Assembly: GCF_900130015.1 (NCBI RefSeq)
Contig: NZ_FQXS01000005.1
Coordinates: 124,001-188,000 of the forward strand
Source of the DNA: Desulfofustis glycolicus DSM 9705
Lineage (GTDB): Bacteria > Desulfobacterota > Desulfobulbia > Desulfobulbales > Desulfocapsaceae
DNA: 64,000 nt
Direction of reading: 5' to 3'
Part shown: positions 42,844 through 51,088 of the stretch, in pieces
Layout: each line of letters opens with the position of its first letter
How positions within the stretch are numbered: position 1 is the stretch's first letter
Position numbers and translations under genes: made by a program
The notes under the pieces: model-generated
What the model saw: only the letters and a program-made list of their open reading frames with translations
Database searches by the model: none
Told to the model about the DNA's origin: nothing

Positions 42844-44348
42844 AAGTTATCCTGATCTCCATGCCGGATGTGGTGCCGGTGGTTATTCATGAGGCGGCCG
42901 TGCACATGCCCAATCACGGCATCGCCTGTATCGGCGGTAATATCGATGACGACCATGAGGTGTACCTGATCGATCTGATCAGGAAGCGCCGCAGCGTCAG
43001 GAAATACCTGACCAAGACCGTCAAGCGGATCAAGCCCGATCTGATCGGCCTATCGGCGATGGCCTGGCAATACGATACCTGCATCAGGATCGCTCAACTG
43101 CTCAAGGAGCTGCAGCCGCAGGTCAAGATCGTTATCGGCGGCTACCATGCGACGCTGATGCACGAGGAAATTGCCGCTGCCCCGGAATCGAAGTGGATCG
43201 ATTTCATGATTCGTGGCGAAGGGGAGGAGAGCTGCCGCCGCCTGGTCAACGCCCTGGCCGGCCGGGATCAACTTGCGGCGATCCCGTCGCTGTCCTACAA
43301 ACAGAACGGCACGTTCGTCCATAACGAACGCTCGGAGAATCTCGATCTGTCCCGGCTCAGGCTGCCGATTCGCGACAAGCGCCGCCTGACCTGGGGCTAT
43401 CATATGATCAACTCCAAGATCGAGATCCTGGAAACATCGCGAGGCTGCACCCGGGCCTGCACGTTTTGCAGCATGAAGCACATGTACGGCCGGACTTTTC
43501 GGCCTTACCCCCTGGAGCGGGTACTGGCCGACCTCGACGATATCTATTATCGCTGCAAGGTTCGTTGGGTTTTCGTCAGCGACGACAACTTCGTGCTCTA
43601 TCCCGACCGGGTCATGGAGATCTGTGACGCAATCATCGCCCGCAACTATCGGGGCCTGAATTTCTGTGTCCAGGCCGATTGTATCACCATGGCGAAAAAC
43701 GAGAAGATGGTCGAGAAGATGGCGGCGGCCGGCTTCCGCTCGGTCTTTCTCGGTATCGAGAGCGGCTCGGCGAAGAACCTGGCGGTGGCGGGCAAGGGGG
43801 ATATCGTCGATGCCTCACGGCAAGCCGTGGAGAATTGTCACAAATTCGAGATGATGGTCATCGGCGGGCTGGTCTTCGGGTTTCCGGATGACGATGCCGA
43901 CTCGATCAGGGACACCTACGATTTTTTCAAGCGTATCGGCGCCGACGCGGCCTATTGCCAGATCCTGACGCCCTACCCGAAAACCGGAATGCGCGAGCAG
44001 TTGCTCAGCGAGGATCTGATTACCAACAAGAACGATTACAAAAAATACAACGGTATGTGGGCCAATGTCCGCACCCGTCATCTCGATAGTGAAGCGTTGC
44101 AATACCAGTTCTGGTACCAGCGGCAGGTCGTGCTCGGCTGGTGGTCACCGAGTGCGCCGATGACCAAGCAGGGCCGGCTGTGGACCTCGATCTGGCGTTT
44201 TATCTTCAAGCCGTTTCTCAAGCTGCGTTTTCGCCGGATCATGCGGCAGCACGGCTGGCAGGGACGCTACCAGATGGAAGTGCGGCGTTGGGAACAGATG
44301 AATACCTTTCAGGATCTGGCAGGGTATGAGGATCATGCAGTTCTTTAA
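42840..44348 (+). CDS. B12-binding-type radical SAM protein (6), BchE/HpnJ-like layout
   Basis: The 502-residue protein has a well-formed cobalamin-binding region (PNHGIACIGGNI near 24-35, KIVIGGYHATLMHEE near 96-110), radical SAM motif C203-x3-C207-x2-C210 (RGCTRACTFC) and a long C-terminus (PYPKTGMREQLLSEDL near 378) as in BchE, HpnJ and similar enzymes acting on lipids or tetrapyrroles. It overlaps its neighbours at both ends. Of the cluster's radical SAM proteins it is the most canonical B12 type. Methylation or ring formation on lipid is plausible. Confidence 0.87.
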   Translation: MKVILISMPDVVPVVIHEAAVHMPNHGIACIGGNIDDDHEVYLIDLIRKRRSVRKYLTKTVKRIKPDLIGLSAMAWQYDTCIRIAQLLKELQPQVKIVIGGYHATLMHEEIAAAPESKWIDFMIRGEGEESCRRLVNALAGRDQLAAIPSLSYKQNGTFVHNERSENLDLSRLRLPIRDKRRLTWGYHMINSKIEILETSRGCTRACTFCSMKHMYGRTFRPYPLERVLADLDDIYYRCKVRWVFVSDDNFVLYPDRVMEICDAIIARNYRGLNFCVQADCITMAKNEKMVEKMAAAGFRSVFLGIESGSAKNLAVAGKGDIVDASRQAVENCHKFEMMVIGGLVFGFPDDDADSIRDTYDFFKRIGADAAYCQILTPYPKTGMREQLLSEDLITNKNDYKKYNGMWANVRTRHLDSEALQYQFWYQRQVVLGWWSPSAPMTKQGRLWTSIWRFIFKPFLKLRFRRIMRQHGWQGRYQMEVRRWEQMNTFQDLAGYEDHAVL

Positions 44349-45372
44349 TCTTGAATTTACCGAAGAGCAGATCAGACAGGCGGCTGCTGCGGGCCGGCTG
44401 CTGTCCATGGAAATAGAGTTGAGCCGTCGCTGCAACTTTCGCTGTTCGTACTGTTACGTGCCCCACGAGTCGGAACTGCGCAACGAGCTGCGCCGCGAAG
44501 AGATCGAGGACGTGATCTTGCAGGCCAAAGCGCTGGGTGCCCGGAAGATCATTCTGCTCGGCGGCGAGCCGAGCATTTACCCGGAACTTGAGGGCATCAT
44601 CGGCTTTCTCAGCGGTCAGGGGTTGGAGACCGAGATGTTCACCAACGGCTCCGGTGTCGATGACCGGTTGGCCGCACTGCTGGCCCGTCACCGCGTTCGT
44701 GTTGTTTTGAAAATGAACTCCCGGGATGCCGGCATCCAGGATCGTCTTGCCGGGTTGCCCGGTGCTGCCAAAATCATCGATAAGGCCCTCGCGGCTCTCA
44801 AGAACGCCGGATACCCGGCAGAGGAGTGTTTTCTGGCCGTCAGCACCATCATCTGTCGGCAGAATATTGCCGAATTGCCGGCCCTGTGGCGCTGGCTCCG
44901 TGGGCAGGGGATCGAACCGTATTTCGAGATCATCACTCCGCAGGCTAACGCGTTGGTCAACTCCTGGCTTGAAGCCGACCGGACCGAGGTCAGGGATCTG
45001 TTTTTTCAGCTTTCCGATATCGATCGGCAGGAGTACGGTCGCAGCTGGGATCCCCAGCCGCCGCTGGTCGGCAACCGGTGCATGCGGCACCAGGTCTCCT
45101 GTCTGGTGACGGCGACCGGCGAGGTCATGCCTTGCGTCGGTGTCACCATCGGGCTCGGCTCGATCCGCCGGCAGCCGCTGGCCGACATCCTGCAGACCAG
45201 CGAGGTGATCGCCAACCTGAAGAATTTCCGCCAGACCATCAAAGGGCAGTGCCGCGATTGCGACAAGGCCGAGATTTGTTACGGCTGCCGCGGGGCCGCC
45301 TATCAGCTGACCGGCGATTACCTGGCCGCCGATCCCACCTGCTGGCGAAACGGTGGTTCCTCTCAGTCATGA
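44326..45372 (+). CDS. Radical SAM/SPASM-type protein (7)
   Basis: The 348-residue enzyme has C36-x3-C40-x2-C43 (RRCNFRCSYC), LLGGEPSIYPEL and a C-terminal SPASM-like set of cysteines (NRCMRHQVSC, GEVMPCVGV, CRDCDKAEICYGCRG, PTC) for auxiliary clusters. SPASM enzymes often act on peptides or carrier-bound groups. The last gene of the ACP 4 operon, it overlaps the preceding gene by 23 nt (or 14 nt if the ATG at 44335 is used). No precursor peptide was seen near it, so an acyl or amino-acyl substrate is possible. Confidence 0.85.
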   Translation: MRIMQFFNLEFTEEQIRQAAAAGRLLSMEIELSRRCNFRCSYCYVPHESELRNELRREEIEDVILQAKALGARKIILLGGEPSIYPELEGIIGFLSGQGLETEMFTNGSGVDDRLAALLARHRVRVVLKMNSRDAGIQDRLAGLPGAAKIIDKALAALKNAGYPAEECFLAVSTIICRQNIAELPALWRWLRGQGIEPYFEIITPQANALVNSWLEADRTEVRDLFFQLSDIDRQEYGRSWDPQPPLVGNRCMRHQVSCLVTATGEVMPCVGVTIGLGSIRRQPLADILQTSEVIANLKNFRQTIKGQCRDCDKAEICYGCRGAAYQLTGDYLAADPTCWRNGGSSQS

Positions 45373-45513
45373 ACGCTGAAGCGGGGGAACCGGCTCTTTT
45401 CTTGTACCGTCGGTCACTGCAATGAACAGCGCCTGCAGCTTGTCCGGTGCTGTTCGGGCGGCCAGCCATCAACGCTTTCATGACCAGGCGGGCCCCCACC
45501 CGCTGCCTGCCGG

Positions 45514-46809
45514 ATGAGCCGCCTGGCCGGATTGCTGCTCGGTCTGATGACCATCGCCTCCATCGGTCACGGACTGGTGCCGGCGCTGCCGCTCTGGCCG
45601 GCCGGGCTGCTTGCCTGGAGTAGTGCCGTCCTGCTCGCCAGCCGAGCCTCCAGGGCCCAGTTCGTCCAGATCGGCTTTCTGCTGCTGATCGGGTTGCTGG
45701 CCCTGACTACGGCCGTTTCGCTCGGCGCCGCCGTGCCCTGGCTCAGGCTGCTGGACAGCAATGCCGGACTGCTGTCGATGCTGGCCGCCATCAGTTTTCT
45801 GCAATTGCTGCCGATCAAGGCTGAACGGACGGAGTCGACCACCCCGCGCGGTCCGGGCGCCTTTTTCCGCACGCTGCTCAGTGTTGCGGTCTTCGGCGGG
45901 TTTATCAATCTCTCGGCCATGCTGCTTGTTGCCGATCGTCTGTCCCGCAAACACCCGCTCAGCGCCTTCGCCTGTCAGTCGATCACCCGGGCCTTTTCCG
46001 GATGTCCGGCTTGGTCGCCCTTTTTTGCCGGCATGGCGGTGGTGCTGACCTATGTTCCCGACACCAGGTTGATGCTGGTCATGGCGGTTGGCCTGCCGTT
46101 TGCGGTGCTCGGCCTGCTGATCGTGTTTCTTGAGGCGCGTTGGCGCTATTGTCGGGAGCTCCGGGAGTTCGAGGGCTATCCGCTGACCGTGGCCAACCTC
46201 TGGCTGCCCTGCCTGCTTGCCGCTGCCGTCGGCCTGGGTCACCTGGCGCTGCCCCGAACCTCGATCATGGATATTATCGCCCTGGCGGCGCTGGTGGTGA
46301 CCGCCGGCGTGCTTGTCGTCGCGCATGGCGCGGTTGAGGCGGGCCGGAGGATCGGCGGCTTCGTGCAGCGGGGGCTGCCGGCGATGGTCGGTGAGCTGCT
46401 GCTCTTCCTGGCCGCCGGGGTGCTGGCCGTCGGTCTGCGTTCGCTGGTCACGGTGATGCACCTGAGCCTGCCGTTGATCACTGAATTTAATGCAACCGCC
46501 GCCGGTCTGCTACTCGCGCTGCTCATTGTCCCGTCGATGCTCGGAGCCCATCCGATCATCACCATCTCGGTGGTCGTCCCCTTGCTGGTCCCGCTCGACC
46601 CGGATCCCCAGCTGCTGGCGGTGACCTTGTTGTTCGGCTGGGGGCTTGGCACCTGCGCCGGGCCGATGTCCGGCACCCACCTGGTCATGCAGGGACGCTA
46701 TGGCATCTCCAGCCTGAGAGGGGCGCTCAGAAACTGGCCCTATGTGGCGTTGATGTATCCGGTAGCGCTGCTGTTTCTCTTTCTTGTTGCCCGGATTCGC
46801 GGTATCTAA
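45514..46809 (+). CDS. Polytopic membrane permease, ion-transporter-like
   Basis: The 431-residue protein is hydrophobic throughout, with roughly ten or more membrane helices and a mid break around residues 100-125. The C-terminal half has PSMLGAHPIITISVVVPLL and GTCAGPMSGTHLVM, resembling re-entrant motifs of DctM/DASS-like carboxylate transporters. I do not recognise the exact family. Its place before UxaA-type dehydratase and LarA-like genes suggests uptake of a hydroxy or sugar acid, though it could also belong to the lipid cluster that ends 141 nt upstream. The ribosome site is weak. Confidence 0.6.
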   Translation: MSRLAGLLLGLMTIASIGHGLVPALPLWPAGLLAWSSAVLLASRASRAQFVQIGFLLLIGLLALTTAVSLGAAVPWLRLLDSNAGLLSMLAAISFLQLLPIKAERTESTTPRGPGAFFRTLLSVAVFGGFINLSAMLLVADRLSRKHPLSAFACQSITRAFSGCPAWSPFFAGMAVVLTYVPDTRLMLVMAVGLPFAVLGLLIVFLEARWRYCRELREFEGYPLTVANLWLPCLLAAAVGLGHLALPRTSIMDIIALAALVVTAGVLVVAHGAVEAGRRIGGFVQRGLPAMVGELLLFLAAGVLAVGLRSLVTVMHLSLPLITEFNATAAGLLLALLIVPSMLGAHPIITISVVVPLLVPLDPDPQLLAVTLLFGWGLGTCAGPMSGTHLVMQGRYGISSLRGALRNWPYVALMYPVALLFLFLVARIRGI

Positions 46810-46940
46810 GCCGTCGAGTGCACTGCTGCTGCCGGCCGGCCGAAAGGTGTTGCCCGGATGCCGGGGAAGGGCTAAGGTGCGAAGCAGCGGTGAGATTGAC
46901 CGGCGGTGCGAAACAGCAATCGTTATGAGGAATAGCGCTG

Positions 46941-47231
46941 ATGAAACGTGATGCATTAGCAATCAAGAGTGACGACAACGTCGCCACGGCGTTGCGCGAC
47001 CTGCGCAGCGGAGAGACGGTAACGGTCGGCATTGACGAACAGGTGGTGACGGTGGTCATGGTCGACGATGTGACCTTCGGCCATAAATTGGCGATTTCCG
47101 CCATCGATGCCGGACAGTCCATCATCAAATACGGTGAAATCATCGGCCGGGCCACCCTCCCGATTCCCGCCGGTGGCCACGCCCATGTCCAGAACATCGA
47201 AAGTCTGCGCGGCCGCGGGGATCTCGAGTAA
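46941..47231 (+). CDS. UxaA-family dehydratase small subunit (SAF domain)
   Basis: The 96-residue protein is the SAF-type N-terminal domain of the altronate/galactarate dehydratase family, with FGHKLAISAIDAGQSIIKYG and HAHVQNIESLRGRGDLE. In this family the small subunit combines with the large one encoded next to form the active Fe-dependent lyase. An ATGAGGAA site lies about 15 nt upstream of the ATG. The same fold also forms SuyA of sulfolactate sulfo-lyase; the RGRGDLE ending is more like the altronate type. Confidence 0.8.
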   Translation: MKRDALAIKSDDNVATALRDLRSGETVTVGIDEQVVTVVMVDDVTFGHKLAISAIDAGQSIIKYGEIIGRATLPIPAGGHAHVQNIESLRGRGDLE

Positions 47232-47263
47232 CTCGAACGGCTTCCGAAAAACGGAGGAACATC

Positions 47264-48424
47264 ATGGAATTTCAGGGGTATCGTCGTCTTGATGGACGGG
47301 TCGGCACACGCAATTACGTCGGCGTCATCTCCACCGTGGTCTGCGCCAACGAGGTGGCCGAAGATATCGCCCGCCAGGTGGACGGCGCAGTCAGCTTCAC
47401 TCATCACCAGGGCTGTTGCCAGACACCGGTGGATATTCGCCGGGTCAATGAGACGCTGGTCGGGCTCGGCAGTAACCCGAATCTCGCCGCGGTCCTCCTT
47501 GTCAGCCTCGGCTGCGAGAGCACGGCCGTCGAAGAGGTGGCCGCGGGTATCCGCCAGGCCGGCAAACAGGTGGAGATCATCGGCATCCAGGAGATCGGCG
47601 GCGCTGCCCGGACCCGCGCGGAAGGCACGTTGATCGTTCAGGATCTGGTGGCTGCGGCGTCGGCGCTGCGGCGCGAACCGTGCAGCATTACCGATATCGT
47701 GCTCGGCATGAAATGCGGCAGTTCCGACACCACCCAGGGCTTGTCGGCAACGCCGGCGGTCGGTTTCGCCTCGGACACGATTGTTGCCGCCGGTGGGACG
47801 ACCATCATTGGAGAGATTACCGAATTCATCGGCGCCGAGCATATCATGGCCGCTCATGCCGCCACTCCGGAGATCGGTGAGCAGGTCCTTGACCTGGTCA
47901 GGCGCATGGAGGATCGCGCCAAAGCGGTCGGTTGCGATATGCGGGGTGGTCAGCCGACCGGCGGCAATATCAAGGGTGGGTTGACCACCATTGAGGAAAA
48001 GTCGCTCGGTGCCATCGCCAAGGCCGGCACGGCGCCGATCCGCGCTGTCTATGAATACGGGGTCCGGCCGACAACCAAGGGCCTGGTGGTGATGGACTCG
48101 CCGGGCCGGGAACCGGAGATCCTCACTGGTCTGGCCGCCGCCGGCTGCAACGTGATCGCCTTTGCCACAGGTCGAGGGGCGCCTCAAGGTTTTCCGTTCG
48201 TGCCGGTCGTCAAACTGACCGGTAATGCCCGTACTTGGGAGAAGATGCGCGATCATATGGATTTATCCGTTGCCGGTATCATCGACGGCAGCGAGAGCCT
48301 GCCGGCCGCCGGGCAACGGCTCGTGGCCGCGCTGCTCGAGGTGGCGTCAGGGAAACGCACCCGGGCGGAAATCACCGGCTATACCCGGGCTATGGACATC
48401 TATGTGACCGGGCCGGTCATCTGA
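47264..48424 (+). CDS. UxaA-family dehydratase large subunit
   Basis: The 386-residue protein has the family hallmarks YRRLDGRVGTRNYVGV at the start, THHQGCCQTP (residues 46-55), LGCES, GMKCGSSDTTQGLSATPA and RGAPQGFPFVPV. Conserved cysteines bind the catalytic iron. The enzyme removes water (or sulfite in SuyB) from a 2- or 3-hydroxy acid. The substrate cannot be fixed from sequence. It lies 32 nt after the small subunit and 11 nt before the LarA-like gene, with GGAGG ahead of the ATG. Confidence 0.83.
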   Translation: MEFQGYRRLDGRVGTRNYVGVISTVVCANEVAEDIARQVDGAVSFTHHQGCCQTPVDIRRVNETLVGLGSNPNLAAVLLVSLGCESTAVEEVAAGIRQAGKQVEIIGIQEIGGAARTRAEGTLIVQDLVAAASALRREPCSITDIVLGMKCGSSDTTQGLSATPAVGFASDTIVAAGGTTIIGEITEFIGAEHIMAAHAATPEIGEQVLDLVRRMEDRAKAVGCDMRGGQPTGGNIKGGLTTIEEKSLGAIAKAGTAPIRAVYEYGVRPTTKGLVVMDSPGREPEILTGLAAAGCNVIAFATGRGAPQGFPFVPVVKLTGNARTWEKMRDHMDLSVAGIIDGSESLPAAGQRLVAALLEVASGKRTRAEITGYTRAMDIYVTGPVI

Positions 48425-48435
48425 GAGGGAAGATC

Positions 48436-49692
48436 ATGAACTATCCGCGTATGGCCGCCGTCAGCCAGCGGCTCGAGGCCGCTCGAATCGAAGATATCGA
48501 CTCGGTCGTGGCCGAAGAACTGGAACGGGCCGGACTTGCGGATAGGATCCGGCCCGGCAGTCGGGTGGCCATTACCGCCGGCAGTCGCGGCATCACCGAC
48601 ATGACCGCGCTGGTACGGGCCATCGTTGGCGAGATCAGGAACCTGGGTGCGCAGCCGATTATCGTGCCGGCCATGGGCAGCCACGGCGGGGCCACCGCCG
48701 CCGGCCAGGCGGAGCTGCTTGCCGATCTCGGTGTCAGTGAGGCGCGGATCGGTGCCCCGGTGATCTCGTCGATGGACGTTGATGAGATCGGCGTGACCGA
48801 CGATAACATACCGGTGGTGTTGAGCAGCGACGCGCTCGCCTGCGATCATATTCTGATCGTCAATCGCATTAAGCCGCACACCGAGTTCAGCGGGCGGATC
48901 GAAAGTGGTTTGACGAAAATGATGGTCATCGGTCTCGGTAAACACCAGGGTGCCATCAACATCCACAACTGGGCGGTTCGCTACGGCTACGAACAGACCT
49001 TGATCAGCGCCGGCAAACTGATTATCGATCGGGCGCCGATCACCCTCGGCATCGGTCTCGTCGAGAATGGGTACGGGCAGGCCATGACCATTGCCGCGGT
49101 GACGCCGGAGCGATTCATCGAAGAGGAGGCCCGGCTGCTCGAGAGCGCCCGGAAAAGCTGTCCGCACCTGCCGTTTGATCGCTTCGATATTCTGATTGTC
49201 GATGAAGCCGGCAAGGAAATCAGCGGCACCGGCATGGATACCAAGGTGATCGGCCGGATCATGAACATCTACGAACCGCCGCTCTCCCACCCGCACATCA
49301 CCCGGATCGTCCTGCGCGACCTGACCGCCACCTCCCATGGCAACGGGCTCGGCATCGGACTCGTCGATTTCATCACCGAACGGGTGTTTGCCAAGCTCGA
49401 TCGGCCGACCACCGACGTCAATTGCATCACCGCGGTGACCCCGGAAAAGGGCCGGGTGCCGATCGTCGCCCGGACCGATCGCCAGGCGGTTGAGTTCGCG
49501 TTTGCTTCGGCCGGACCGGTAACGGAAAAGGATGTCCGGCTATGCTGGATCCGTAACACCGCGGCGCTTGATCGATTCTTGGTGTCCGAGGCCCTGCTTG
49601 CCGAGGTTGCCGAGCATCCGGATCTTAAGGTCTGTTCACCGTTGCAGGCAATGCAGTTCGACGACGCCGGCAATCTGCTGCCGCCACCCTGA
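48436..49692 (+). CDS. LarA/DUF2088-family protein (lactate racemase-like)
   Basis: The 418-residue protein has a DUF2088 N-terminal domain with VAITAGSRGITD, PAMGSHGGATAAGQ and HTEFSGRIESGLTKMMVIG, and the LarA-like C-terminal domain. LarA racemises lactate with a nickel-pincer nucleotide; many homologues have other 2-hydroxy-acid substrates or no pincer. In this operon it may provide the correct stereoisomer for the UxaA-type lyase. No larBCE genes are in the window. AGAGGGAAG precedes the ATG. Confidence 0.78.
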   Translation: MNYPRMAAVSQRLEAARIEDIDSVVAEELERAGLADRIRPGSRVAITAGSRGITDMTALVRAIVGEIRNLGAQPIIVPAMGSHGGATAAGQAELLADLGVSEARIGAPVISSMDVDEIGVTDDNIPVVLSSDALACDHILIVNRIKPHTEFSGRIESGLTKMMVIGLGKHQGAINIHNWAVRYGYEQTLISAGKLIIDRAPITLGIGLVENGYGQAMTIAAVTPERFIEEEARLLESARKSCPHLPFDRFDILIVDEAGKEISGTGMDTKVIGRIMNIYEPPLSHPHITRIVLRDLTATSHGNGLGIGLVDFITERVFAKLDRPTTDVNCITAVTPEKGRVPIVARTDRQAVEFAFASAGPVTEKDVRLCWIRNTAALDRFLVSEALLAEVAEHPDLKVCSPLQAMQFDDAGNLLPPP

Positions 49693-49882
49693 CGGCGGCG
49701 GGAATCCTGCCGTCCCGCCAATCTGCTCACCATCGCCGTACCTTGTTTTTGCCGCTGCCGCGAGACTGGCCGTGCTGCCACTCTCTGACTGCGCCGGCAC
49801 GGCCAACGAACAGGGAGGAGCCGAGCCGGGCCATACCGGGCCGAGGCGGCCGGGGTGCGGCGGTTGCGGTCGGCTACTGATT

Positions 49883-51082
49883 TCATTCGGCCCGCAGGGC
49901 CTCCACCGGATGCAGCCGGGCGGCGTGAGCGGCCGGCAGGATGCCGGCCAGCAGGCCGATCCCGGCCGCCAGCAATTCGGCATAGAGGGCATACTGCCAC
50001 GGGGTGTGGGTGGGCAAGGCCGGGATAAAGGCGCCGAGCAGCCAGGCGATGACGGCGCCGGCCAGCAGCCCGGCCAGTCCGCCGATGCCGGCCAGCACCA
50101 CCGCCTCGCCGAGAAAGAGCAGCATAATCTGCCCTCGCTCGGCACCGATGGCCCTGAGTAGGCCGATTTCCGGGGTCCGTTCGTGGACGGCAATGGTCAT
50201 GATGGTCATGATTCCGACCCCACCGACCAGCAGCGAGATGGCACCGAGCCCACCGACGGCCAGGGTCAGGATATCGAGCACCGAGCCGAGAACCTTGATC
50301 ATTTCGTCCTGGGTGGTGATGGTGAAGTCCTCACTGCCGTGCCGCTCGATCAGCACTTTTTTGACCCGCTCGGCAAGGCGGTGCGAGCTGATCCCCTCCT
50401 GGTAGAGGATATCGATCTCCATCAATCCGTCTAGATTGAACATGGCCATGGCCCGGCTGGTCGGGATATAAACCGCGTCGTCGAGATCGAAGCCGAGCAT
50501 CTGGCCTTTCGACTCCATGACGCCGATCACCCGGTACCGCTCACCGCCGATGCGTATGAACCGGCCGAGCGGGCTGGCATCGCGAAACAATTCGTCGGCG
50601 ACTTTGCTGCCGAGGACCGCAAACGCTCGGGCCGTTCGGGGATCGTCAGCGGGCAGGAAACGGCCGATGGTGACTCCCATCTGCCAGACTTCGCCAACCG
50701 AGGAGCCGGAGCCGATGACCGTGGTGCGGCGGGTGCGTTTGGTGTAGGTTGCAGCTGCGTTGCCCTGCACCACCGACACCGTATCGATGACGCCCGGTAG
50801 CCGTTTGAGGGCCTGTTCGTCGGCAAAACTCAACGGGCGGATGGTGTTGACCAGGGCGCCGGAGACCCCGGCAGTGGTCGTCTTGCCGGGGTTGATAGCG
50901 ATCAGGTTGCTGCCGAACTGGGTGAACTCGGCCAACGTGAAGCGATGCACACCTTCGCCGATGGAGGTGAGCAGGACCACCGAGGTGATACCGACGCCGA
51001 TCCCAAGCAGGGTCAGAAGACTGCGCAACCGCTGATGGAGCAGCGAGGAGATGGCCAGGCGGAAGATGTCGAACAGGGCCAT
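49883..51082 (-). CDS. MacB-type ABC transporter permease (second)
   Basis: The 399-residue FtsX/MacB permease has an N-terminal helix (RSLLTLLGIGVGITSVVLL), a periplasmic MacB-PCD domain, and three C-terminal helices with ERTPEIGLLRAIGAERGQI. It lies 6 nt downstream of the other permease gene, so the transporter probably uses a heterodimer of two permeases. Substrate is unknown; family members export macrolides, peptides or lipoproteins. The last of four genes in this minus-strand operon. Confidence 0.88.
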   Translation of the reverse strand: MALFDIFRLAISSLLHQRLRSLLTLLGIGVGITSVVLLTSIGEGVHRFTLAEFTQFGSNLIAINPGKTTTAGVSGALVNTIRPLSFADEQALKRLPGVIDTVSVVQGNAAATYTKRTRRTTVIGSGSSVGEVWQMGVTIGRFLPADDPRTARAFAVLGSKVADELFRDASPLGRFIRIGGERYRVIGVMESKGQMLGFDLDDAVYIPTSRAMAMFNLDGLMEIDILYQEGISSHRLAERVKKVLIERHGSEDFTITTQDEMIKVLGSVLDILTLAVGGLGAISLLVGGVGIMTIMTIAVHERTPEIGLLRAIGAERGQIMLLFLGEAVVLAGIGGLAGLLAGAVIAWLLGAFIPALPTHTPWQYALYAELLAAGIGLLAGILPAAHAARLHPVEALRAE

Positions 51083-51088
51083 GATCGC

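Noticed and set aside
10377-45372. Naming the locus a plain aryl-polyene cluster with ape gene symbols
   Set aside because: No aromatic starter pathway (ammonia-lyase or chorismate lyase) is present, seven radical SAM genes and the kinase fusion are foreign to that type, and several genes match only by family.
46941-48424. Calling the lyase SuyAB (sulfolactate sulfo-lyase)
   Set aside because: The fold is shared with altronate and galactarate dehydratases; no sulfolactate-specific neighbour was seen, so the general family name is kept.
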